Positions 23,270 through 31,914 of a stretch of 64,000 nucleotides of DNA are shown here, piece by piece. Every line of letters starts with the position of its first letter. Within the stretch, counting starts at the first letter, position 1. Below the pieces are notes generated by a model. It saw nothing but the letters and a program-made list of their open reading frames with translations, was not told where the DNA came from and made no database searches. Made by a program: the position numbers and the translations under genes. Source of the stretch: Calamus simplicifolius. Taxonomy: Eukaryota; Streptophyta; Magnoliopsida; Arecales; Arecaceae. The stretch is from assembly GCA_900491605.1 (NCBI GenBank), contig UESW01003878.1, forward strand, positions 988,920-1,052,919. The letters are read 5' to 3'.

Positions 23270-23549
23270 TTCGAAGCGTAGGTTCGGGCATAGGGAGTAC
23301 AAGTTCAAATGGCGCGTCCCGGATGGGACGTCTTGGTTTAGACAGCTCGTGCAATGATGCCCTAATTAATGCGGCAGGGCCATACTGCCTTCGGGGCTAA
23401 GGCTTCTCCGAGAGTGACGGTTGGGATTACGCCACGTCGTGAATCCCGATCGATCGGGCGTTTGTCGAGGCAATTCCGGACGCCTCGGGCGAGACGCCCT
23501 ATCTCCTCAAGGCGGCTTCCTTAGCGGGGAAGCAAAGCGACAGCCGCAC

Positions 23550-23559
23550 TATATATATA
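23550..23559 (+). promoter_or_regulatory. TATA box of E2 antisense cassette A
   Basis: CACTATATATATAGATGCATG lies about 80 bases upstream of the ATG at 23639, directed toward the antisense gene. Confidence 0.55.
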
Positions 23560-23638
23560 GATGCATGTTTGCATCATCCTCTCGTCTTGTTTTTCGAAGA
23601 GTTTGGCCTCTCATCCTTCTCTACGCTCGTCGTTTCGC

Positions 23639-26588
23639 ATGGTGTTCTTCTCAATCGAGATGGCGATGAGCCCCGACGATGTGGTTTCGGAGATTGCAGC
23701 TGAGGATTTGGGGAGGATCAACCAATGGTACGGCATGCCCTCAGATGTTGTTCTGCGGGTGCCGGAGCCCAAGGATAGGGTCTCGCGAGATTTGGAGTCC
23801 GGTGTCTTCATTTATGAGGATAGTTTGAAGGCAGGCTTTCGCTTCCCTCTCCATCCTTTGGTGAAGGAGATAATGACCCACTACAACATCTGCCCGGTGA
23901 TGGTGGCCCCAAACAGTTGGCGGAGCATCATCGGGTTCATCTCAATGTGCCACCAGATTCAAATCATTGCCACTCTCCCCCTTTTTCGCGCCTGCTACCA
24001 TTTGATTCCTGGGAGGAAATCGGAGTGGCCCTACATTGGACCTCGGAGATCTTTCAACGTCATTGTGGATAAGCCATCCTCCATCAAGGGGTGGAAGAGT
24101 CGGTTCGTTATTGCAGAGGGGAATATCGGTTCCGGCTTCCCTCGGAAATGGGAGAATTTTGTGAGGGATGCGGAGACGTATCCAGCTTTGTCGGCGCAGG
24201 AGGAGAGGGACTTGGATGTCCTTCGTAATGGCCAGGCGTTTTCGGCCAACGATCTGCTATCGGAGGGGACCCTCTTCGCAGCCGGGCTCAGCCCTCTGGA
24301 CCCGCAAGGTGAATCCCTTCTTTTGTCCCTTTCTTGCTGTATGTTTTTCTCGATGAATGCGTTTGGATCTGAGTATGTGTGTTCCGTTCTGACAGCCAAA
24401 AAGTCGGCATTGTCGAACCTCTCCAAGAGGAAGAGAGGAAAACGCCCAGGGGAGAGTAGCGGCGCGGACAGTGGCCGGCCCAAAAAAAGGGCTCACATCT
24501 CCGCGAGAAGCCCGCCGGGCGCCGGAGCAGTCACGGCAGGAGCGCCGGGGGCAAAGGAGGATTCAGGGAGAACGGTTACGGCCCCTGGCCCTCTCGTGTT
24601 GGAGATATCGGATAGCTCGGACGAGGCTCCGTTGGCTCGTCCGTTCGCGTCCCCCCTGAAAGAGGAACCAGTGACGGATTTGGGAGAGGCGATTGTTGCT
24701 GAGGAGCCTACTGTCCCCGCGGGATCGCCATCGGCTCCAGCAGGAGAGGGAGAGGCAGCAGCCGCAGCCGGGGAGGTTCAGGGAGAGCTCTCTCTGCAGG
24801 GGAGTCCGGTAGTAGTGAGGTCGGACCGCCCTCGATGGGTCAAGAGGCGGGTCAGACCGAGGCTTCGGGGAGCCTGCGGAGGAGATGCAAGTGGTAGGAC
24901 GGGCCGAGACCCCGGGGGGCCCTGTGGCAGAGACACAGATGGTGGTAACCGGGAAAGGTGCATCGAAGGAGGGGACGCAGCAAGGTGGGAGTCCCGCATT
25001 GGGGGCTCCTTCGAAAAAGGTTTTGGGGAGGCTGGCGCTTGGGCTAGTCGAATTATCCGAAGAAGTCCAAGCCAGGGCCTTGATAGAGGAGGCTGGGAAA
25101 TTGGGGGCCTCTCAGGCGGAGGTTCCCCAGGTCGGTCCCTCAGGCGGGGACGGTCAGCCCAGTAGCTCGAGCGCCGGTGTTGAGGAGGCGTTTTCCGCCT
25201 TAATGAGGTCGGCCTTGCATCCAGGTGCAGATCCTTCGGCGGACAAGTTTGCAGACTTGGAGCTGGTCGATGCCGCGTTCGGTCAGCAAGGCGTGGTGGA
25301 AAGTGTTCATCTCCTTCCCGACATCGACAATACGACCCTGATGAGGATGACTCAGGCCTATGCCTCGCGGGTAAGTTATTTCTCATGTGCGGTAGATGTT
25401 TCCCGATTGACCCTCATCGTGGGTTTTTATTCATCTTTTGTCTCGCAGAGTGTTTTGCTTTCTCGAGCGATGTGCTGGCGTTTGAGTTTGGCGACGGGGG
25501 CCAGCATTCAGGCCTGGAGGGACAATGCCGAGCTCCAATCACGACTGAAAGTGTTCGAGAAGTTCGAAGAGCTTATGGACATGAGTGATAGGAGCTTGAA
25601 GGGAATAAGGGCGGCACACCAGGTCGCCCTGGCCGAGGTGTCCAAGCAAAAGCGTAGGGTGGAGGAGTTGCAGGAACTCCTGGCGAAGAACTATAACGCG
25701 TGCTTGGAGCTGGCGAGAATCGAGTCGAAACATTCCGCGGAGATGAAGGCGATGCGGAGAGAACATAGTGAGAGTATGGGTCGGCTAGGAAGGGAAGCCG
25801 CCGACGAGAGGAAGCGTTTGACTAGGATGCTCGACGAGGTGGAAGAGCGACTGAAGCGCCGCGACAGCGAAATTGCCCACTTGAGGGAGGACGCTAAATG
25901 GCAACAAGGGGTGATAGCTCGGTGAACAACGAGCTATCCCAAGCCCGGGAGGATGCTGAAGCCAAACAGTCGAGGATCAACAATCTGCAGGAGAGAGTCG
26001 AGCTGGTCGGGGCCGACAGAACAAGAGCCAGGAGTGAGGCTGAGGAGTCGGCCAAGAGGTTGGCCAGATGAGAGGAGGAGGTACGATCTCATTCCCCCCC
26101 CCCCTTTTTTAGCTTTTTCTACTGGTTTCTTGTGATGCCGACTTACTTTGGCTTTTTCAGATGGCGAAGTTGGAGTTGGAGGTTCGGAGACGCGGGCCGG
26201 CGAGTTCGATGAGAAAAATATCATTCTGCGGGCCCAAGTCGCAGAGGCTGAGAAACAGGCTGCTGAGGCCAACATGCAGCTCGCCATACTCAAGGGGAGG
26301 CAGGATGCTATCGGCGTTGACGCCTTCCAACTTGGGCTGCAGGAATGCAAAGAGAAGATATCCAGCGAGCATCCAGAATGTGATCTCTCTTTTTTGGACG
26401 CTGAAACTCCTGATGACGGTGAGTTCGACGGAGAAGAAGAGGATGAATATGTCGACGTTTCCGACACTGATCCTGGTGCTGTCCCAGGTCCCAACGAAGC
26501 TGTAGTTTCTAAGGGGCGGTCTCAAACTGCCGTTGAAGGGGCGAAGGTGTTAGAGAGGGGCGAGCCTAGTCACACTCTGTGGATGTAA
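23639..26588 (+). pseudogene. E2 antisense cassette A: transposase_28-type protein with coiled coils
   Basis: The gene is encoded opposite to gag-pol. N-terminal part (23639-24308): GRINQWYGMPSDVVLRVPEP, AGFRFPLHPLVKEIMTHYNI, WRSIIGFISMCHQ and KSEWPYIGPRRSFNVIVDKP, the 'putative gypsy type transposon' (transposase_28) domain. A frame-preserving intron (24309-24395, GTGAAT...GACAG) joins LSPLDPQ to AKKSALSNLSKRKRGKRP, a basic NLS-like stretch. Then come an acidic/low-complexity linker with a frame change near 24800-24885, DLELVDAAFGQQGVVESVHL, intron 25371-25448, a long coiled coil (25450-25925), intron 26081-26160 and an acidic C-terminus (26161-26588). A TGA at 25923 with a frame change, and TGA at 26069 where Arg is likely, break it. 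Role unknown; such antisense ORFs are known in Tat elements. Confidence 0.82.
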
Positions 26589-26676
26589 CCAAGAGCTCGG
26601 CCAGAACCGATGTGGTTCCTGACCCTTAGGGGCCACTCCTGTATTCCGTTTTTCAAGAGTCTGTTTGGTGTCTCTT

Positions 26677-26682
26677 AATAAA
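26677..26682 (+). terminator. Polyadenylation signal of cassette A
   Basis: AATAAA about 90 bases after the cassette A stop codon, followed by T-rich sequence. Confidence 0.6.
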
Positions 26683-26894
26683 AGAATCTTCTATTTCTAC
26701 TTAAGTGCTTTTCTTGCGTGGCCTCGTCGTCGTCTAGTCTCGCCTCAATCGTGAGCGACTTATGGCTCGCTGATACTCTTAGGTTATCTTTATTCCGGGA
26801 TTGAAGGAATGCATTGGCTTGGCCCAAAGCAGGGCGACAGCCTTGACCAGCGGACTGGGAAATGATCTGGTCCGGTTGGTGTCTTAGTTAAGAC

Positions 26895-27625
26895 CCGAGA
26901 CATGAAGCCAATCGGTTGAGATCGACGGACAGGGCAGGTCGGTGTGGATCGACTGACAGAACAGATCTGTTGAGGCCGACAGGCGAGATAGGTCGGCCGG
27001 GGCCGACGAGTAAAAATAGGTCGGCTGGGGCCGACAAGCAAGATAGGTCGGCTGGGGTTGATAAGCAAAAAATAGGTCGGCTGGGGCCGACGAGAAAAAT
27101 AGGTCGGTTGGGGCCGACGAACAAGATGGGTCGGTTGGGGCCGATAAGCAAAAAATAGGTCGGCTGGGGCCGACGAGAAAAATAGGTCGGCTAGGGCCGA
27201 CGAACAAGATGGGTCGGCTGGGGCCGACGCGCAAAAATAGGTCGACTGGGGCCGACGAGGAAGATAGGTCGGCTGGGGCCAACAAGCAAAAATAGGTCGG
27301 CTGGGGTCGACGAGCAAAATAGGTCGGCTGGGGCCGACGAACAAGATGGGTCGGCTGGGGCCGATGCGCAAAAATAGGTCGGCTGGTGCCGACGAGGAAG
27401 ATAGGTCGGCTGGGGCCGACAAGCAAAAATAGGTCGGCTGGGGCCGACAAGCAAAATAGGTCGGCTGGGGCCGACGAACAAGATGGGTCGGCTGGGGCCG
27501 ATGCGCAAAAATAGGTCGGCTGGTGCCGACGAGGAAGATAGGTCGGCTGGGGCCGATAAGCAAAAATAGGTCGGCTGGGGCCGACGAGCAAAAATAGGTC
27601 GGCCGGGGCCGACGAGGAAAATAGG
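26895..27625. repeat. E2 hairpin array 1, 28-29 bp unit
   Basis: About 25 units of GTCGGCTGGGGCCGAC (6-bp stem, TGGG loop) joined by GAGCAAAAATAG-like A-rich linkers. It lies between cassettes A and B. Stem changes in one arm are sometimes uncompensated (GTCGAC, CCAAC), but the consensus is a perfect hairpin. Confidence 0.92.
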
Positions 27626-28056
27626 CCTTCACGCTTTCTGCTATTCTGCCAACGCCCTGCTGTTCCGCAGGTGATTCGGTTTTTATTTCACCGAAACTGA
27701 TGATACGGCACTCTGGGGAACATAGAGCTGCTCTGCGGCTTTCCGGAAGATGCTCTTTTCCCATGCAGGTCATCTCATCATGCTGCGTACGCAGCCGCTT
27801 ACCATTGGAGGACGTTATTTTTGAAGGACGATATTCTGAGCCTGCCAGTTTTTGAAGTGCTGGTGGGCGATCTCCTGCATTTAATGACCATGATTCGGGA
27901 TCAGGAGGAGATCTCCGTATACGTCACAACCCAGGCGATGGGCTTGGCGCGCAGTAGGGCGCCGCGTCTATCTTGAGGGGCCACGTGGTGGCACGGACCA
28001 GATGTTTGAATCTCGGGACTTTCAGCTTGGGTAGCTTTTCCCGGCTCATTTCTGCC
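27626..28056. other. E2 spacer upstream of cassette B
   Basis: No coding frame recognised. It contains an ACGT box (GCCACGTGGTGGC, about 27980) ahead of the TATA at 28057. Confidence 0.4.
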
Positions 28057-28876
28057 TATAAAAAGGGAAGAAAGGGGTCATGTTTGGTTATCCCCAAAGT
28101 TCCTTTTCCATTAGAGCTTCAACCATGCTTATTTTTTGCCGTTGCGAGTGGAAGGATCGAGCCTTCCTCTCATAGGCTCCTTGCCACCGGATAGCTGGGG
28201 CGACGGGGGAGCTACCGAAGAATGGCTCACCCTTAGGGAATGAGTCTTGGAGATCATATGGAGAGCGCACATAGGGGGCGCAGAGATCACACGGAGAGCG
28301 CACAATAACTCTTCCAGTGTGACCTTTGCGGTTCCCCTTCGGAGACGCATGGTAGGAAGTGCACGCGGGCCCCTCATGACTCACTTGAATTTCTCCTCCT
28401 TCCCCGATTCGGATTCCTGGGCTCAGCCGCCTGGGGAATCTTTTACCACATGGGAAGGGGGTAAGAGTGCGTCGCCCACCGACTCCTTGTCCTTGAGACT
28501 TAGCAAGGCATGGTGGTACACACTCGGTTTGGGAGAGCGTTCCGACGCCAGGGTTCGCTGGCCTCCTACCTGCTCGCCGAGGGGTCCCTCGGTTGGGTGG
28601 TCTGGGATGGCCATCCAAATATCTCGGTTGGGTCACCGAGATATCATTATTGACTGAAGCTGGTCGCAACCATTGGTCCATGTCGCCCGGCTATTATCAG
28701 CTCGAACTGACTGGATGCGACTCGTCTGGTTCGGTGGTCGGATGCCGGAGCATCACAGATTGGCTAGGTCTGCTTTGGAGCAGTTGCCCGAGTTTTGTAC
28801 TTGTCTTTATTTTATGCATTTCAATGTTCTTGTAACGCCTCTAAGGCATTTGTAACTGATCTCGATTGGCAATAAA
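28057..28876 (+). other. E2 antisense cassette B: TATA-to-polyA unit without a clear protein
   Basis: TATAAAAAGGG (28057-28066) and AATAAAG (28871-28877) bracket about 0.8 kb. The first ATG frames are short (16 and 22 residues). A possible exon MTHLNFSSFPDSDSW starts at 28376 and runs to a donor-like GGGGTAAGAG at 28458. The minus strand has a 197-residue frame with no recognisable domain. E1 carries an equivalent TATA at 3944-3952. Transcription is inferred from the signals only. Confidence 0.45.
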
Positions 28877-29174
28877 GAGAGTTATGTTTTGTTCTTCAAT
28901 CTTTATCTTTTCTGTGCCGAGTTTGCTGTCATTGTTGTTCGTGGGGTACGAAGGCGTCTCGCTCGTCCTTAGACGAGGATCCCGCACTATCCGTACTAAC
29001 TGAGGTTCATGAGCGACGGTCTAGGGACCGTTTGGAGAAACGCACTCCCTACTTCGGTCCGAAGTTTGGAATTTTTGTGCCTCGCTCTTATCGGAGTTCG
29101 AATTATCGTGGGTCGGTTTGGCCGAAGTTCAGGGAATCTGTGCTTTTTCCCATAGTGATTCAGGGAACTTGTTG

Positions 29175-29580
29175 CCCGGCCCAACCGAGGTTCGGAGATT
29201 TTGGCTTGGCCTTGCCAAGGTTCGGAGATTTTTTCACTTGGCCCTGCCAAGGTTCGGGGAAATTATCGCTCGGCCCAACCGAGATTCGGAGAACTTGTAG
29301 CTCGGCCCAGCCGAGGTTCGGAGAATTTTTAGCTCGGCCCAGCCGAGGTTCAGAGAATTTTTAGCTTGGCCCTGCCAAGGTTCGGAGAATTTGTTGCTCG
29401 GCCCAGCCGAGGTTCGAAGAATATTTTACTTGGCCCTGCCAAGGTTCGGAGAATTTGTTGCTCGGCCCAGCCGAGGTTCGGAGAATATTTTACTTGGCCC
29501 TGCCAAGGTTCGGAGAATTTGTTGCTCGGCCCAGCCGAGGTTCGGAGAATATTTTACTTGGCCCAGCCGAGGTTCGGAGA
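29175..29580. repeat. E2 hairpin array 2, 32-bp unit
   Basis: About 12 hairpins alternate CTCGGCCCAGCCGAG and CTTGGCCCTGCCAAG with GTTCGGAGAATTTG-type linkers. It is the same family as the 30785-31755 array but separated from it by cassette C. Confidence 0.92.
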
Positions 29581-29919
29581 TTCGGGCTCACGGGAGCGAT
29601 TCAGTTGTCATTGTGGGCCATGGTGCTATGTCTATGCGGCGCTTGGTGATGGGCGCCAGGTCGGTACGAGCAGTATATTGTCACGCTTTTTGCTTGGTGA
29701 CGCTACTCTTCCGGACAGGTTATTGGCCGGATGCCGGACTTCTTCCCTCTGTTCTTCCCGAAAAGGGAGCTTGAGGAAATGCCGTGTGCATTTATTACTG
29801 GGGGCGGCAGATCGGAAGGTAGTCTGTTCGGGGGAATTCCCGATCAGTCAGTCCACACTTACCGATCTTACTCGGGATGGGGTGTGGTACCTCGGATTTT
29901 GCAGCCTTTGAAATGACGA
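29581..29919. other. E2 spacer upstream of cassette C
   Basis: No protein frame recognised. It presumably holds the promoter region of the coiled-coil cassette. Confidence 0.35.
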
Positions 29920-29991
29920 CACGTGGCAAGCTCTTACGGGTCGGCGGCTATGGCGCGACCGACTGAGATACCTGTCCAGCGAGTATAAATA
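29920..29991 (+). promoter_or_regulatory. Promoter of E2 cassette C: G-box and TATA
   Basis: CACGTGGC (29920-29927) is followed by TATAAATA (29984-29991), about 50 bases before the ATG at 30042. The MULE copy has CGCGTGGC and a TTAAATATGG at matching positions on the minus strand. Confidence 0.6.
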
Positions 29992-30041
29992 TGACCGAGG
30001 GGTATCGGTCTCAGCCATCCCTCGGTTTAAGTTCTGAAACA

Positions 30042-30344
30042 ATGGCCTTTCCAGGTCGATCATCTAGTGAGCTGCGCACCTCACTCAACGGCCTGCTTCA
30101 CTCGGAGGGGAGGCGTACCTCCGTTACCGTCGACGGACTGGGCCTGGCGTCGGCCCTTGCGAGTAATCAGTAGCTTGTGAGGGTCGTAGAGGAATATATG
30201 GACGTCACGACCAAGGAGGCGGAGGCCCTGCGCCGGGTGATAGACCGGCAGAGGGAGGAGGTCGAATCGCTACGCCAGCAGGTGGCTGATCTCACCGAGC
30301 GCTTGGAGGGCCTGCTGGCGTCCGGAAGCGACTCCGACCCTTGA
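30042..30344 (+). pseudogene. E2 antisense cassette C: small coiled-coil protein, about 100 codons
   Basis: ATG at 30042, TGA at 30342-30344, with one in-frame TAG at 30171 (probably a former CAG). Before the stop: MAFPGRSSSELRTSLN..., RRTSVTVDGLGLASALASNQ. After it: LVRVVEEYMDVTTKEAEALR, IDRQREEVESLRQQVADLTE and so on, a clear heptad coiled coil ending SGSDSDP. It aligns with the minus-strand ORF at 42326-42042 inside the MULE (RRTMVTVDAEVFASSLANSE, LNRAAEQYMAV). No known family recognised and no function assigned. Confidence 0.7.
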
Positions 30345-30784
30345 CTTAGGGCCTCGGCTATTTTCATTTTGTGCTTCCGCTTTTCTTGCCTCTCTTTTCG
30401 TGTGCTCCCCTCCTTTTGGATTAATACAAAGAGGCTATGTTCAGATAATCTTTCTTTTTCGAGAGTCTTCTTTTAAACATGTCATTCGCGTAATAGTTAG
30501 GGAGTCGGCGTGGTTCCACTGGTTCACGCGTCGAAGTAGATGCTTTGATCGATGGGTTATAGGGGCGTTACCCGAAGATTTTAGTAGTAGAGGGGGCATT
30601 CCTTGGCTCTGCTCGGGGCTTTTGGCCGATTACGCGGGGCTTGATGGGCCCTTCTTTTTGTGTGTCAATGATTTTTTGCTTAGCGTGCTTCGTTTTAAAC
30701 CGGCAGAAATTGCGGGGGCTATTTGGAAGTCCCTCGGCCTTAGTCGGGGCCTATGCACTTCGGCTTTCAGCCGGCGCCTTAACC
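30345..30784. other. E2 spacer between cassette C and array 3
   Basis: Likely 3' UTR of cassette C and spacer. A long + frame crossing it continues into the repeat array and is not credible as a gene. Confidence 0.4.
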
Positions 30785-31755
30785 CGAAGAAATTTTTACT
30801 CAGTCTTGCTGAGGTTCGGAGAATATTTTACTTGGCCCTGCCAAGGTTCGGAGAATTTGTTGCTCGGCCCAGCCGAGGTTCGGAGAATATTTTACTTGGC
30901 CCTGCCAAGGTTCAGAGAATTTGTTGCTCGGCCCAGCCGAGGTTCGGAGAATATTTTACTTGGCCCTGCCAAGGTTCGGAGAATTTGTTGCTCGGCCCAG
31001 CCGAGGTTCGGAGAATATTTTACTTGGCCCTGCCAAGGTTCGGAGAATTTGTTGCTCGGCCCAGCCGAGGTTCGGAGAATATTTTACTTGGCCCTGCCAA
31101 GGTTCGAAGAATTTGTTGCTCGGCCCAGCTGAGGTTCGGAGAATATTTTACTTGGCACTGCCAAGGTTCGGAGAATTTGTTGCTCGGCCCAGCCGAGGTT
31201 CGAAGAATATTTTACTTGGCCCTACCAAGGTTCGGAGAATTTGTTGCTCGGCCCAGCCGAGGTTCGGAGAATATTTTACTTGGCCCTGCCAAGGTTCGGA
31301 GAATTTGTTGCTCGGCCCAGCCGAGGTTCGGAGAATATTTTACTTGGCCCTGCCAAGGTTCGGAGAATTTGTTGCTCGGCCCAGCCGAGGTTCGGAGAAT
31401 ATTTTACTTGGCCCTGCCAAGGTTCGGAGAATTTGTTGCTCGGCCCAACCGAGGTTCGGAGAATATTTTACTTGGCCCCGCCAAGGTTGAAGAATTTGTT
31501 GCTCAGCCCAGCCGAGGTTCAGAGAATATTTTACTTGGCCCTGCCAAGGTTTGGAGAATTTGTTGCTCGGCCCAGCCGAGGTTCGGAGAATATTTTACTT
31601 GGCCCTGCCAAGGTTCGAAGAATTTGTTGCTCGGCCCAGCCGAGGTTCAGAGAATATTTTACTTGGCCCTGCCAAGGTTCGGAGAATTTGTTGCTCGGCC
31701 CAGCCGAGGTTCGGAGAATATTTTACTTGGCCCTGCCAAGGTTCGGAGAATTCCT
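30785..31755. repeat. E2 hairpin array 3, 64-bp dimer, about 15 copies
   Basis: Regular alternation of CTCGGCCCAGCCGAG + GTTCGGAGAATATTTTA and CTTGGCCCTGCCAAG + GTTCGGAGAATTTGTTG (32 + 32 bp). Both 15-mers are perfect 6-bp stems with 3-nt loops, and the stem difference (C-G against T-A) is compensated. Read on the pol strand it corresponds to the E1 array at 1980-2560. The absence of stops in all three + frames creates overlapping open frames up to 483 codons. Confidence 0.95.
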
Positions 31756-31914
31756 GTCCAGACAAGGAGCTCGGTTGTGCCGAGGATTGGTAAGCAGCAT
31801 CTATTTCTTTTTGCAATTTTTGGTGATGTAGTGCATAATGATTTGCATTGAGGAAAATGTGCCGACAGGAAGATATAATGAGGCATATGAAAATAAATTT
31901 GGAGAGGACGTACC
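31756..31914. other. Spacer between array 3 and pol end
   Basis: Short pol 3' flank with no feature. Confidence 0.5.

Noticed and set aside
22242..23357. Repetitive EARKGRAT-type proteins on + (also 38181-39045)
   Set aside because: The 24-bp LTR satellite is a multiple of three, so any stop-free unit gives a long frame.
26790..27773. 327-codon minus frame with repeated PADLF/RPQPTYF words
   Set aside because: It is a translation of the GTCGGCTGGGGCCGAC satellite, not a gene.
28088..28681. 197-codon minus-strand frame in cassette B
   Set aside because: No recognised motif, high GC, and opposite to the promoter signals; kept only as part of the cassette description.
30400..31851. 483-codon open frame and overlapping frames across 30785-31755
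   Set aside because: The frames exist only because the 64-bp repeat lacks stops in all three + frames; there is no ATG-proximal coding character and no domain.
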